From Acidimicrobiaceae bacterium (lineage in GTDB: Bacteria; Actinomycetota; Acidimicrobiia; Acidimicrobiales; Palsa-688): a stretch of DNA of 10,559 nt. The notes under the pieces are model-generated. The model had not been told where the DNA came from. It saw only the letters and a program-made list of their open reading frames with translations, and did not search any database. Position 1 is the first letter of the stretch, and every line of letters starts with the position of its first letter. Of this stretch, positions 1 to 6,403 are shown in pieces. The position numbers were made by a program, and so were the translations under genes. The stretch covers positions 1 through 10,559 of the forward strand of contig WQVT01000038.1 in the NCBI GenBank assembly GCA_009785715.1, given 5' to 3'.

Positions 1-860
1 GCCAGTGCGGGCGCGAGGGTCATCCGCCCGGAGAGCAGGCGCAGGCCGAGCGGGAGGGCGACGAGGGCGGTGCCGACGGAGGCCAGCGTCTCGAGCACCA
101 GGCCCGAGAGGAACGTCACCCGCAGGGTCTCGAGGGTGGTCCGCCGCAACGCGTCGGTCGCCTCCCCGATCACGGTCCGCTGGGCGCGGGCCCGGCCGAA
201 CGCCCGCAGCGTGGCCAGCCCCGTGACGGCATCGAGGAACTGCGCGGAAAGGCGGGCAAGTGCATCGAATTGGCTGGCCACCCGGGTCTCGGTCGCCTGG
301 CCGACGAGGACCATGAAGATGGGCAAAAGGAGCAGGGTGACGACGAGCGTCAGCGCCGAGAGCCAGTCCAGGTGGCCGATCCAGATCACGAGGGCGACGG
401 GGGCGAGGTAGGCGAGCACCATCTTCGGCAGGTAGCTGCCGAGGTAGACGTCGAGGCGGTCGAGCCCGTGGCCGAGCGCCACCGCGAGCTCCCCGTCGCG
501 CTCCTCCGCCACGCTGGCGGGCGCGCCGGCCAGGAGGTGGGCCAGCGCACGGCGGCGCAGGCCGGCCTTGGCGCGCCCGACGGCCCCCGTCGCCGCCAGT
601 TCGGCGCCGAAGGCCAGCACGGCACGGAGGCTCGTCGCAACCACCAGGCCCGTCAGCGCCGGGATGATCCGGTCCGTGCGACTGAACATCGTGTGCCCGG
701 ACATGGCGGCCGTCAATGCCCGCGCCAGGTACGCCGCCTGGGCGACGAGGCAGGCGAGCTGGCCGATCCCGACCGCCACCGAAGCCGCGGTCCACCACCG
801 CACGGCGCGGGCCTCACGCCACAGACGCCGGTCGAGCGGGCCGTGCCGGCCCGCCGTCAT
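1..860 (-). CDS. cydD: CydD, thiol/heme ABC exporter subunit, N-terminal part (3' end cut by window edge)
   Basis: CydD pairs with CydC to form an inner-membrane ABC transporter that exports glutathione/cysteine-type reductants (heme involvement also proposed) and is needed for cytochrome bd assembly. Only the first 286 residues are visible. They are the membrane domain: hydrophobic helices near residues 22-48 and 65-85, a helix pair around 140-180, then the CydD-like stretch FLDAVTGLATLRAFGRA, matching the E. coli CydD segment FLDRLRGMETLRIFGRG. The Walker/ABC part lies outside the window, so I cannot tell a single CydD from the fused CydDC found in some actinomycetes. The ATG start overlaps the cydB stop as ATGA (four shared bases), implying translational coupling as third gene of cydABD. 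No internal stop was seen in the segments I translated. Confidence 0.92.
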   Translation of the reverse strand, partial: MTAGRHGPLDRRLWREARAVRWWTAASVAVGIGQLACLVAQAAYLARALTAAMSGHTMFSRTDRIIPALTGLVVATSLRAVLAFGAELAATGAVGRAKAGLRRRALAHLLAGAPASVAEERDGELAVALGHGLDRLDVYLGSYLPKMVLAYLAPVALVIWIGHLDWLSALTLVVTLLLLPIFMVLVGQATETRVASQFDALARLSAQFLDAVTGLATLRAFGRARAQRTVIGEATDALRRTTLETLRVTFLSGLVLETLASVGTALVALPLGLRLLSGRMTLAPAL

Positions 861-1921
861 CGGGCTCCGGCGGGAGTCGACCCGGGGTCGCGACGCTGGG
901 CGGGACGCTCCAGGCGCTGCCGGAACACGTAATACGTCCAGGCCTGGTACGCGAGGACGAGCGGGGTGAAGAGGGCCGCCACCACGGTCATCACGAGGAG
1001 GGTCTCGTGCTCCGAGGCGGCGTTCCAGATCGTCAGGGACTGGCCGGCGTGCGTCGAGACCATCACCCGCGGGAACAGGGTGGTGAACGCGGCGCCGACG
1101 ACCGCGACGATGCTCGCCGCCATCAACGCGAACGCCACCCAGTCGTCGTTGTGCAGACGCCCCCACCCGGCGAGCAACACCAGGGCGGCGCCGAGTGCGG
1201 CGAGCGCCAGGGGCAGCGCGCCGGTGAGGCCGTCGGGATTGGGGGTGGGCGAGCCCTCCAGCGCGAGCCAGACCACGAGGCCCGCGAGGAGGAGGACGGT
1301 CGGCGCCGTCAACGCCGCCGCCGATCGACGGGCACGGGACCGAAGCTCGCCGGTCGTCTTGAGCGTCAGGAACGTGGCCCCGTGCAGGCAGAACAACGAC
1401 AGGCCTGCGAGGCCGCCGAGGATGGCGATCGGGTGGATCAGGCCGAGCAGCCCACCGCGGTACAGGCCGTCGGCTTCGATCGGCAGACCGTGGATCAGGT
1501 TGGTGAAGGCCACGCCCCACAGAAACGCCGGCAGGAGGCTGCCGACGAACATGGACCAGTCCCAGCTCCTTCGCCAGCGGATGCCCGGTTCCTTGCCCCG
1601 GAACTCGAAGGACACCCCGCGCAGGATGAGCCCGGCGAGTATCAGGAACAGCGCCAGATAGAACCCGGAAAACAACGTGGCGTACCACTGCGGAAACGCG
1701 GCGAAGGTGGCGCCGCCGGCGACGATCAGCCAAACCTCGTTGCCGTCCCAGACCGGGCCGATGGCGTTGATGCACAGGCGTCGGTCGATCTCGTCCCGGG
1801 AAATGAACGGGGCCACGAGGACGGTCCCGAAGTCGAACCCCTCGAGCACGAAATAACCCGTCCAAAGCAGTCCGATGAGCGCGAACCACGAGGTGTTCAG
1901 GCTGGCGACGGGACCGGTCAT
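857..1921 (-). CDS. cydB: Cytochrome bd ubiquinol/menaquinol oxidase subunit II
   Basis: CydB is the second integral membrane subunit of cytochrome bd, the quinol oxidase that reduces O2 to water with high affinity. The 354-residue product aligns along its length with E. coli CydB (379 residues): LEGFDFG at 26-32 (D30 matches the conserved Asp of the proton path), GPVWDGNEVWL at 55-65 with D59, then the AGGATFAAFP, SGFYLALFL, WDWSMFVGSLLP and LTIWNAASE segments, ending in a helix and a short basic tail. The frame stays open upstream to 1969, but that would overlap cydA; the ATG at 1921 has a GGGGGT ribosome site five bases upstream and gives the usual CydB N-terminus. It lies 16 bp after cydA and overlaps cydD by four bases, leaving no room for a cydX-type small subunit between them. 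Confidence 0.96.
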   Translation of the reverse strand: MTGPVASLNTSWFALIGLLWTGYFVLEGFDFGTVLVAPFISRDEIDRRLCINAIGPVWDGNEVWLIVAGGATFAAFPQWYATLFSGFYLALFLILAGLILRGVSFEFRGKEPGIRWRRSWDWSMFVGSLLPAFLWGVAFTNLIHGLPIEADGLYRGGLLGLIHPIAILGGLAGLSLFCLHGATFLTLKTTGELRSRARRSAAALTAPTVLLLAGLVVWLALEGSPTPNPDGLTGALPLALAALGAALVLLAGWGRLHNDDWVAFALMAASIVAVVGAAFTTLFPRVMVSTHAGQSLTIWNAASEHETLLVMTVVAALFTPLVLAYQAWTYYVFRQRLERPAQRRDPGSTPAGAR

Positions 1922-1925
1922 AGCG

Positions 1926-1931
1926 ACCCCC
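1926..1931 (-). promoter_or_regulatory. Ribosome binding site that sets the cydB start
   Basis: Read on the minus strand this is GGGGGT, four bases before the ATG at 1921. It sits in the 16-bp gap between the cydA stop and cydB, and favours this ATG over the in-frame start 16 codons further upstream inside cydA. Confidence 0.7.
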
Positions 1932-1937
1932 AATGGT

Positions 1938-3350
1938 TCAATAGACCAGCGCGGCGCCGGCGCTACCACGCCGGTCCTCGCCCTCCTCGTCCTCCTCCGC
2001 CTCGTCGGCCTCCGAGAGGGAGCGCAGGGCGCTGCGCTTCATGAGCCACAGGTCGACGACGCCGAGCACGGTATAGAGCAGGACGAACCCTCCGAAGGTC
2101 ACCGCCACCGAGGAGACGACGACGGTGGGCGATGTCGCCTGGCTGGTCCTCATCAGGCCGTAGACGATCCACGGCTGGCGCCCCATCTCGGTGAAGATCC
2201 ACCCCGCCGTGTTCGCCAGGAACGGCATCGCGATGCCCGCCAGCGCCACCCACGAGAACCACCGCGGCAGGTCGGTCCGCCTACGGCGGGCCAGCAGCAG
2301 GGCCCAGCCGGCGACGATCAGGATCAGGAAGCCCAGCCCGACCATGGAGCGGAAGCTCCAGTAGGTGACCCAGATCACCGGGATGTAGCTCCCCGGACCG
2401 TGCCGCGCTTCCTCGGCCGCCTGGACCTGGTTGATGCCCTGGACCTCGCCGTTCCAGGAGACGGTGGAGATGAGGCTGAGCAGGTGCGGGATCCGGATCT
2501 GGAAGATCGGCTGCCCGGAGAGGTTTCCGATGGTGAGGAGCGAGAAGCTGGCACCGGCTTCGGTGTTGTAGAGCGCCTCGGCGGCGGCCATCTTCATCGG
2601 CTGCTGTTCGTCCATCAGCCGGGCCTGGAAGTCGCCGGAGACGATGACCCCGAGGATGCAGACCAGGCTCAGGCCGGCGGCAAGCTTGACCGGTCGGAAG
2701 AAGGCCCGGTCGCCCTGGCGGACCAGTTTCCACACGGAGATGCCGAGCAGGAACATCCCTCCGGTGAGGAACGCGGCCAGCACGGTGTGGGCGAACGCCG
2801 CCCACAGGGTGGAGTTGCCGAGGATCGCCCAGAAGTTGGCCAGGACGGCCTTGTGACCGACGATGCGGTAGCCGACCGGATGCTGCATCCAGGAGTTGGC
2901 GGCGAGGATGAAGAGCGCGGAGAGGATTGTCCCGATACTGGCCAGCCAGATCGTCGCCAGGTGGATGACCGGTGGGAGCCGGTTACGCCCGAAGATCCAC
3001 AGCCCGAGGAACGTGGATTCCATGAAGAACGCCAGCAATCCCTCGATGGCGAGCGGCGCACCGAAGATGTTCCCGACGAACACGGAGTAGTTGCTCCAAT
3101 TCATCCCGAACTGGAACTCCTGCACGATCCCGGTGACCACGCCCATGGCGAAGTTGATGAGGAAGAGATTGCCGAAGAAGCGCGCCAGGCGATCCCATTC
3201 CGGGTCGTGACGCCGGTAGGCGAGCGTCTGCATCACCGCGACCAGGAGCCCGAGACCGATCGTCAGGGGCACGAAGAGGAAGTGGTAGATGATGGTGACC
3301 GCGAACTGCCAGCGGTCCAGGAGTTCACTCACCGCGATCGGCCTGAGCAC
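1938..3350 (-). CDS. cydA: Cytochrome bd oxidase subunit I (short Q-loop type)
   Basis: CydA carries the three hemes (b558, b595, d) and the quinol site of cytochrome bd in the cytoplasmic membrane. The 470-residue product keeps the expected ligands: H23 (E. coli H19), H188 (E. coli H186, heme b558), M336 in FRSM (E. coli M393), E102 in GAPLAIEG and E111 in FFMES, plus the quinol-loop pair K253 and E258 and the GRQPW motif at 390-394. It is about 50 residues shorter than E. coli CydA because the second half of the periplasmic Q-loop is short, as in Gram-positive enzymes. The C-terminus is odd: residues 447-459 are almost all Asp/Glu. The start is GTG at 3350, preceded by GAGGTGA six bases upstream; a second GTG six codons in is less likely. 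First gene of cydABD. Confidence 0.97.
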   Translation of the reverse strand: MLRPIAVSELLDRWQFAVTIIYHFLFVPLTIGLGLLVAVMQTLAYRRHDPEWDRLARFFGNLFLINFAMGVVTGIVQEFQFGMNWSNYSVFVGNIFGAPLAIEGLLAFFMESTFLGLWIFGRNRLPPVIHLATIWLASIGTILSALFILAANSWMQHPVGYRIVGHKAVLANFWAILGNSTLWAAFAHTVLAAFLTGGMFLLGISVWKLVRQGDRAFFRPVKLAAGLSLVCILGVIVSGDFQARLMDEQQPMKMAAAEALYNTEAGASFSLLTIGNLSGQPIFQIRIPHLLSLISTVSWNGEVQGINQVQAAEEARHGPGSYIPVIWVTYWSFRSMVGLGFLILIVAGWALLLARRRRTDLPRWFSWVALAGIAMPFLANTAGWIFTEMGRQPWIVYGLMRTSQATSPTVVVSSVAVTFGGFVLLYTVLGVVDLWLMKRSALRSLSEADEAEEDEEGEDRRGSAGAALVY

Positions 3351-3356
3351 GCAGAG

Positions 3357-3363
3357 TCACCTC
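3357..3363 (-). promoter_or_regulatory. Strong Shine-Dalgarno site of cydA
   Basis: On the minus strand this reads GAGGTGA, complementary to the 16S rRNA tail, with six bases before the GTG start at 3350. It decides the start against the downstream in-frame GTG. Confidence 0.75.
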
Positions 3364-3413
3364 GGCAGTGTCTCCCCCGCCGGGCTCGCTTGGCAAGTGC
3401 GGTCGTCGCCGGC

Positions 3414-3422
3414 GCTATACCA
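3414..3422 (-). promoter_or_regulatory. Possible extended -10 promoter of the cyd operon
   Basis: On the minus strand the bases read TGGTATAGC, a TGn plus TATAGC extended -10 pattern, which would start transcription about 55 bases before cydA. No good -35 box was found at the usual spacing and no Rex-type (TTGTGA...TCACAA) or CRP-type palindrome is visible in the 120-bp gap. On the plus strand TTGGCA (3390-3395) and TATACC (3416-3421) sit too far apart (20 bp) to be a convincing promoter for the divergent gene. Confidence 0.25.
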
Positions 3423-3470
3423 TTCCCGGACAGCGGCCCTCGACTGCCCAGACGGGCTGCCAGGAGTGCC

Positions 3471-3989
3471 ATGGCAGATCAGGTCTTCCGTGCGGACTCG
3501 CCTGCTCCCGAGATGCGCTGGGTGTTCGAAAGCCTGCTCGCCATCCTGGACACGGCGGTGTCTCTGCAACCGGAGACCGAAACGTTGCTGCGGCACTGCG
3601 CGCACGGCGAAGCGGGCGGCGTGGCCTGCCCCGTCAACCCGGCCGTCCTGGCCCGCCAGGCCGGCCGGCTCACCTCGGCACTGCTGTACCTCGTCGACCG
3701 GGCCAACGCCCTGCCCGGCTCGCTCGTCGTCGACGAGGCCCGGGGACTCCTCCGCTACCACCACCGATTGCTGACCGAGTCCCTCGGCCGGGTCGGGCCC
3801 GGTGCCGCCCCGGGTCGTTCGGAGCAGCTGGGCCCGTCGACCACCGCGCCCCTTTTGCCCAATTCTTGTGACTGCCTGGGCGAACCCGCCGCCCGACTGC
3901 GCCGGCTGCGCGGTCTGATCGCCAGCGACCTGAGCGGGGAAGGGGTACCTCCCACGCCCCCGTTGCGGATCAGCCACCCGGTGCGCTAG
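3471..3989 (+). CDS. Unrecognised 172-residue protein with clustered Cys/His
   Basis: I do not recognise this protein. It is a soluble, mostly helical-looking product without signal peptide or membrane segment. Residues 15-40 and 58-107 look like amphipathic helices; the middle (108-131) is Gly/Pro/Ser-rich and probably a linker; the last part (137-155) is a basic Arg/Leu helix followed by a Pro-rich tail. Residues H42, C43, H45 and C53 form one cluster and C133/C135 a CxC pair, which could bind metal or be redox-active, but that is inference. The ATG at 3471 has AGGAG four bases upstream. Codons are G/C-rich at third positions like its neighbours, supporting a real gene. It starts 120 bp from cydA, reading the other way, and its last 20 bases overlap the end of the tetR gene on the opposite strand. 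Confidence 0.72.
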   Translation: MADQVFRADSPAPEMRWVFESLLAILDTAVSLQPETETLLRHCAHGEAGGVACPVNPAVLARQAGRLTSALLYLVDRANALPGSLVVDEARGLLRYHHRLLTESLGRVGPGAAPGRSEQLGPSTTAPLLPNSCDCLGEPAARLRRLRGLIASDLSGEGVPPTPPLRISHPVR

Positions 3990-4683
3990 CGGCTCCCTTC
4001 GTTCCGGCGGGGGAAACCGGGATGCCTGCCGGGCCGGCGAGCATGCCCGTGATGGCGGCGACGAGGAGCCGTTCGAGCTCGGGCGACGAGGCGGCGGCGG
4101 AGTCGGGGAGGGTGGCGGCCGTGTGGTACCGGTTGACGATGCCGCCGACACAGAACACACGGAAGGCGAGCTCCCGGTCGTCGAGGTCGGGCAGCGCGGG
4201 TCGGAGCCTGGCAAGCAGCTGTCCGTGGGTGCGCCGCAGGATGTCCTGCGTCCAGTCCCGCAGATCCTCCGGGGCTTCGGTGATCGCCTGCGAGGCGATG
4301 CGCAGCAGGACGCCCGCCTCGGGATCCTCCTGCATGCCGTGCACGGTCGGCCTGATCCACGCGGCGACGATCTCCTCCAGCGTGGCGTCCGGCTCGAGGT
4401 CCGTGAGCCGCCGGGCCTGCTCCCCGACGGCCGCCTCCGCTGCTTCGCGGACGGCGGTGTTGACCAGGCTCGTCAGGCTGCCGAAGTGGTAGCTGACCGC
4501 CGCGATGTTCACCTCCGCCGCCTCGCTGACGTCGCGGAGCCGGACTCCCCCGATGCCCCGCTCGGCCAGCAGCGCCCGGGTGGCCTGCAGGAGGCGCTGG
4601 CGGGTGTGGTCTCCGAGCTCCCTGCGGGCGTCGCCCTTTCCTGACACGTTCCCTGGCACGCCCGACAGCGTACCGAATTTCAT
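3970..4683 (-). CDS. TetR/AcrR-family transcriptional repressor of the divergent exporter unit
   Basis: TetR-type dimeric DNA-binding repressor, 237 residues from the ATG at 4683. The N-terminal helix-turn-helix domain spans about residues 26-75, with the family pattern TRQRLLQATRALLAERG followed by the HTH core at 51-74 ending in VSYHFGSLTSLV (the YHF turn typical of the family). The rest is a helical ligand/dimer domain whose inducer cannot be read from sequence. The start is unsure: a TTG lies just before the ATG, no Shine-Dalgarno is visible, and the start codon sits inside an operator half, so the mRNA may be leaderless or begin at GTG codons 9 or 13 downstream. It is divergent from the MFS exporter with operators in between, the standard layout for an autoregulated TetR/exporter pair. 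The C-terminal 20 bases overlap the neighbouring convergent gene. Confidence 0.93.
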   Translation of the reverse strand: MKFGTLSGVPGNVSGKGDARRELGDHTRQRLLQATRALLAERGIGGVRLRDVSEAAEVNIAAVSYHFGSLTSLVNTAVREAAEAAVGEQARRLTDLEPDATLEEIVAAWIRPTVHGMQEDPEAGVLLRIASQAITEAPEDLRDWTQDILRRTHGQLLARLRPALPDLDDRELAFRVFCVGGIVNRYHTAATLPDSAAASSPELERLLVAAITGMLAGPAGIPVSPAGTKGAASAPGG

Positions 4684-4698
4684 CAATCGATTGCTTGA
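4682..4698 (-). promoter_or_regulatory. TetR operator copy 1 (overlaps tetR start and exporter -35)
   Basis: Minus-strand reading TCAAGCAATCGATTGAT; it contains the perfect 10-bp palindrome CAATCGATTG. It matches operator copy 2 at 15 of 17 bases but in opposite orientation. It covers the start codon of tetR and part of the TTGACT -35 box of the exporter promoter, so binding here could block both directions. Assignment to this TetR protein is inferred from position. Confidence 0.75.
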
Positions 4699-4724
4699 CT
4701 AGTTGCCGGGGAGCCGGTTAGCTT
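4695..4724 (+). promoter_or_regulatory. Promoter of the MFS exporter-hemerythrin unit
   Basis: TTGACT at 4695-4700 and TAGCTT at 4719-4724 are separated by 18 bp and fit the actinobacterial sigma-70-type pattern (TTGAC, TAnnnT). Transcription would begin near 4731, inside operator copy 2. The -35 box overlaps operator copy 1, so a bound repressor would cover both ends of the promoter. Confidence 0.6.
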
Positions 4725-4741
4725 TCAATCAAGCGATTGAT
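4725..4741 (+). promoter_or_regulatory. TetR operator copy 2 (at the exporter transcription start)
   Basis: Plus-strand reading TCAATCAAGCGATTGAT, a perfect inverted repeat TCAATC/GATTGA around AAGC. It lies directly after the -10 box. Its centre is 43 bp from the centre of copy 1, about four helical turns, which would place two repressor dimers on the same DNA face. Confidence 0.75.
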
Positions 4742-4747
4742 TTCTCT

Positions 4748-4757
4748 GGGGAGGAGG
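4748..4757 (+). promoter_or_regulatory. Ribosome binding site of the MFS exporter
   Basis: GGGGAGGAGG lies 12 bases before the GTG at 4770. The spacing is longer than ideal, but the only other upstream start in frame, TTG at 4737, lies before this site and inside operator copy 2, so GTG 4770 is the better start. Confidence 0.5.
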
Positions 4758-4769
4758 CGGCCCGGCCCC

Positions 4770-6371
4770 GTGTTTGACCAAGTCTCTACGGCACCAAAGC
4801 TTCGGGGCCATCCGGGCCTCACGCTCCTCTCGGTCTCGTTCGGGCTGATGATGGTGGCCCTCGATTCGACCATCGTGGCCGTCGCAAACCCGGCCCTGGG
4901 CGCCCACTTCCACGCCAGCCTGCCGAACCTGCAGTGGGTGACGAATGCCTACCTGCTGGCCCTGGCGGTTGGCCTGATCACCGGCGGCAAGCTCGGAGAC
5001 CACTTCGGGCGCAAGCGCGTCTTCCTCGCCGGCACCGCCGGCTTCGCCCTGTCGTCACTGGCCTGCGGCCTGTCGCCCGCCCTCGGCGTGCTCGTCGGAT
5101 TCCGGGCGACGCAGGGTCTGTTCGGGGCGCTGATGATGCCCCAGACCCTGGCCATCCTGCGGGCGACGTTCCCGCTGGAACGCCTTGCGTCGGCGGCCGG
5201 CACGTGGGCGCTGACCTCGTCGATCGGCACCGCATCCGGGCCAATCCTCGGCGGCCTGCTGGTCGGGCAGCTCTCCTGGCGGTGGATCTTCTTCGTCAAC
5301 GTGCCGATCGGTGCGGGGTCGTTGGTCCTCGGCTCCGTCGTCATTCGCGAATCCAGGGACGAACGGGAGAACCGTCGGCTCGACCCCGGCGGCATCGGGC
5401 TCTCGTCGGCGGCGCTCTTCTGCCTGGTCTGGGGGCTGATGCAGGCGGAGCGCCACGGGTGGGCGCGTGCGGGGACGCTCGGCTGGCTTGCCGCATCGCT
5501 CGCCGGGCTGTCGGGATTCATCGCCTGGGAACATCGTGCGGGCCGCGTCCGCACGCCGCACGTCCCCCTGCGGCTGTTCCGGTCCCCTCAGCTCGACGCC
5601 GGTCTCGGCATGGTGGTCGCCGTCCTGCTCGGGGTCTACGGCGTGCTCTTCTTCGTCACGCTCTACCTGCAGCGCATCCAGGGGTACTCGGCGATCCAGG
5701 CCGGGGTCAGGCTGCTGGCGTTCACCGGCGTCATGGGCATCAGCGCGGTCATCGCCGGCAGGGCCGTCGCGAGGCTGGGCCCCGGGATTCCCCTCTTCGT
5801 CGGCTCGCTCCTGATCAGCGGCGGACTGGCCGGGCTCTCCGGGCTCGGCCCGGCCTCCGGCTACAACCGCCTCTGGCCCTTCCTGGTGCTGGTCGGGCTC
5901 GGGGTCGGACCGCTCCAGACCGGCGCCTCCCGGGCCGTGGTCGGGGGCGCTCCACCCGAGAACGCAGGCGTCGCCGGAGGCATGTACTCGACGGCGATGC
6001 AACTCGGCGGGCTGCTCGGGTTGTCGCTTCTCGGCACGGTGGTGGTCGACCGGGTCACCTCGGTGCTCCCGGCGAAGCTGGCCGGCGCCGGAGTGCCGGC
6101 GGCACTGGCCCGGGCGTTGCAAGGGCACGCCGCCGCCATCGCCCAGGGTGTGGTGCCGGTCGCCGGGAGCCTGCCGGCCGGCCTCGCCCGCTCCGTCAGG
6201 GCGGCCTCGTACTCGGCCTTCGCCAGCGGGCTCGACCTCGCCATGCTCCTGACCGCCGCCCTGGTCCTCGCCGCGGGCCTCGTCGCGCTCGGTCTGATGA
6301 GCCCCACCTTCGCCTGGGCCGCTCGGGCCGGGAGCGACAACCGGCGGGCATTCCGGGTCCGCCCCGACTGA
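4770..6371 (+). CDS. DHA2-family (EmrB/QacA-type, 14-helix) MFS efflux transporter
   Basis: Proton-driven exporter of the major facilitator superfamily, drug:H+ antiporter-2 branch, expected to pump hydrophobic or cationic small molecules out across the cytoplasmic membrane. From the GTG at 4770 it is 533 residues, the usual DHA2 length, with about 14 hydrophobic segments. Diagnostic motifs: LDSTIVAVANP at 31-41 (motif D1), GKLGDHFGRKR at 73-83 (motif A) and GTASGPILGG at 153-162 (motif C, the antiporter motif), followed by the conserved SWRWIFFVNVPIG. The C-terminus is short and cytoplasmic. Substrate cannot be read from sequence; homologues include antibiotic and dye exporters. It is divergent from a TetR gene and 32 bp upstream of the hemerythrin gene, so the two are probably co-transcribed and derepressed together. 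Confidence 0.95.
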   Translation: MFDQVSTAPKLRGHPGLTLLSVSFGLMMVALDSTIVAVANPALGAHFHASLPNLQWVTNAYLLALAVGLITGGKLGDHFGRKRVFLAGTAGFALSSLACGLSPALGVLVGFRATQGLFGALMMPQTLAILRATFPLERLASAAGTWALTSSIGTASGPILGGLLVGQLSWRWIFFVNVPIGAGSLVLGSVVIRESRDERENRRLDPGGIGLSSAALFCLVWGLMQAERHGWARAGTLGWLAASLAGLSGFIAWEHRAGRVRTPHVPLRLFRSPQLDAGLGMVVAVLLGVYGVLFFVTLYLQRIQGYSAIQAGVRLLAFTGVMGISAVIAGRAVARLGPGIPLFVGSLLISGGLAGLSGLGPASGYNRLWPFLVLVGLGVGPLQTGASRAVVGGAPPENAGVAGGMYSTAMQLGGLLGLSLLGTVVVDRVTSVLPAKLAGAGVPAALARALQGHAAAIAQGVVPVAGSLPAGLARSVRAASYSAFASGLDLAMLLTAALVLAAGLVALGLMSPTFAWAARAGSDNRRAFRVRPD

Positions 6372-6389
6372 CCACGACTGACCACGACC
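6366..6389 (+). repeat. Short tandem repeat across the exporter stop codon
   Basis: GACTGACCAC occurs twice in tandem followed by GACC (2.4 copies of a 10-bp unit). The first copy contains the TGA stop of the exporter. Probably a local duplication that lengthened the spacer before the hemerythrin ribosome site; no function is implied. Confidence 0.6.
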
Positions 6390-6403
6390 GAAAGGAGCAC
6401 CAG

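Noticed and set aside
716..2044. Plus-strand open frame opposite cydB and the start of cydD
   Set aside because: Arg/Gly/Gln-rich shadow of two well-conserved genes; no ribosome site or domain.
1875..3470. Long plus-strand open frame opposite cydA, continuous with the frame of the 172-residue gene
   Set aside because: Its product upstream of 3471 is a low-complexity Asp/Glu/Arg/Gly/Pro-rich string, the typical shadow of a membrane-protein gene in high-GC DNA. Only the part from the ATG at 3471, with its own ribosome site, looks like protein.
3351..3470. Rex or CRP-type operator upstream of cydA
   Set aside because: Expected because cyd operons in actinomycetes can be under Rex control, but no TTGTGA...TCACAA or TGTGA...TCACA palindrome could be found by eye.
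4934..6403. 725-codon plus-strand frame running through the exporter into the hemerythrin gene
   Set aside because: It is the hemerythrin frame left open upstream by GC bias. The part before 6404 is an Arg/Ala-rich out-of-frame reading of the exporter, so it is not an exporter-hemerythrin fusion.
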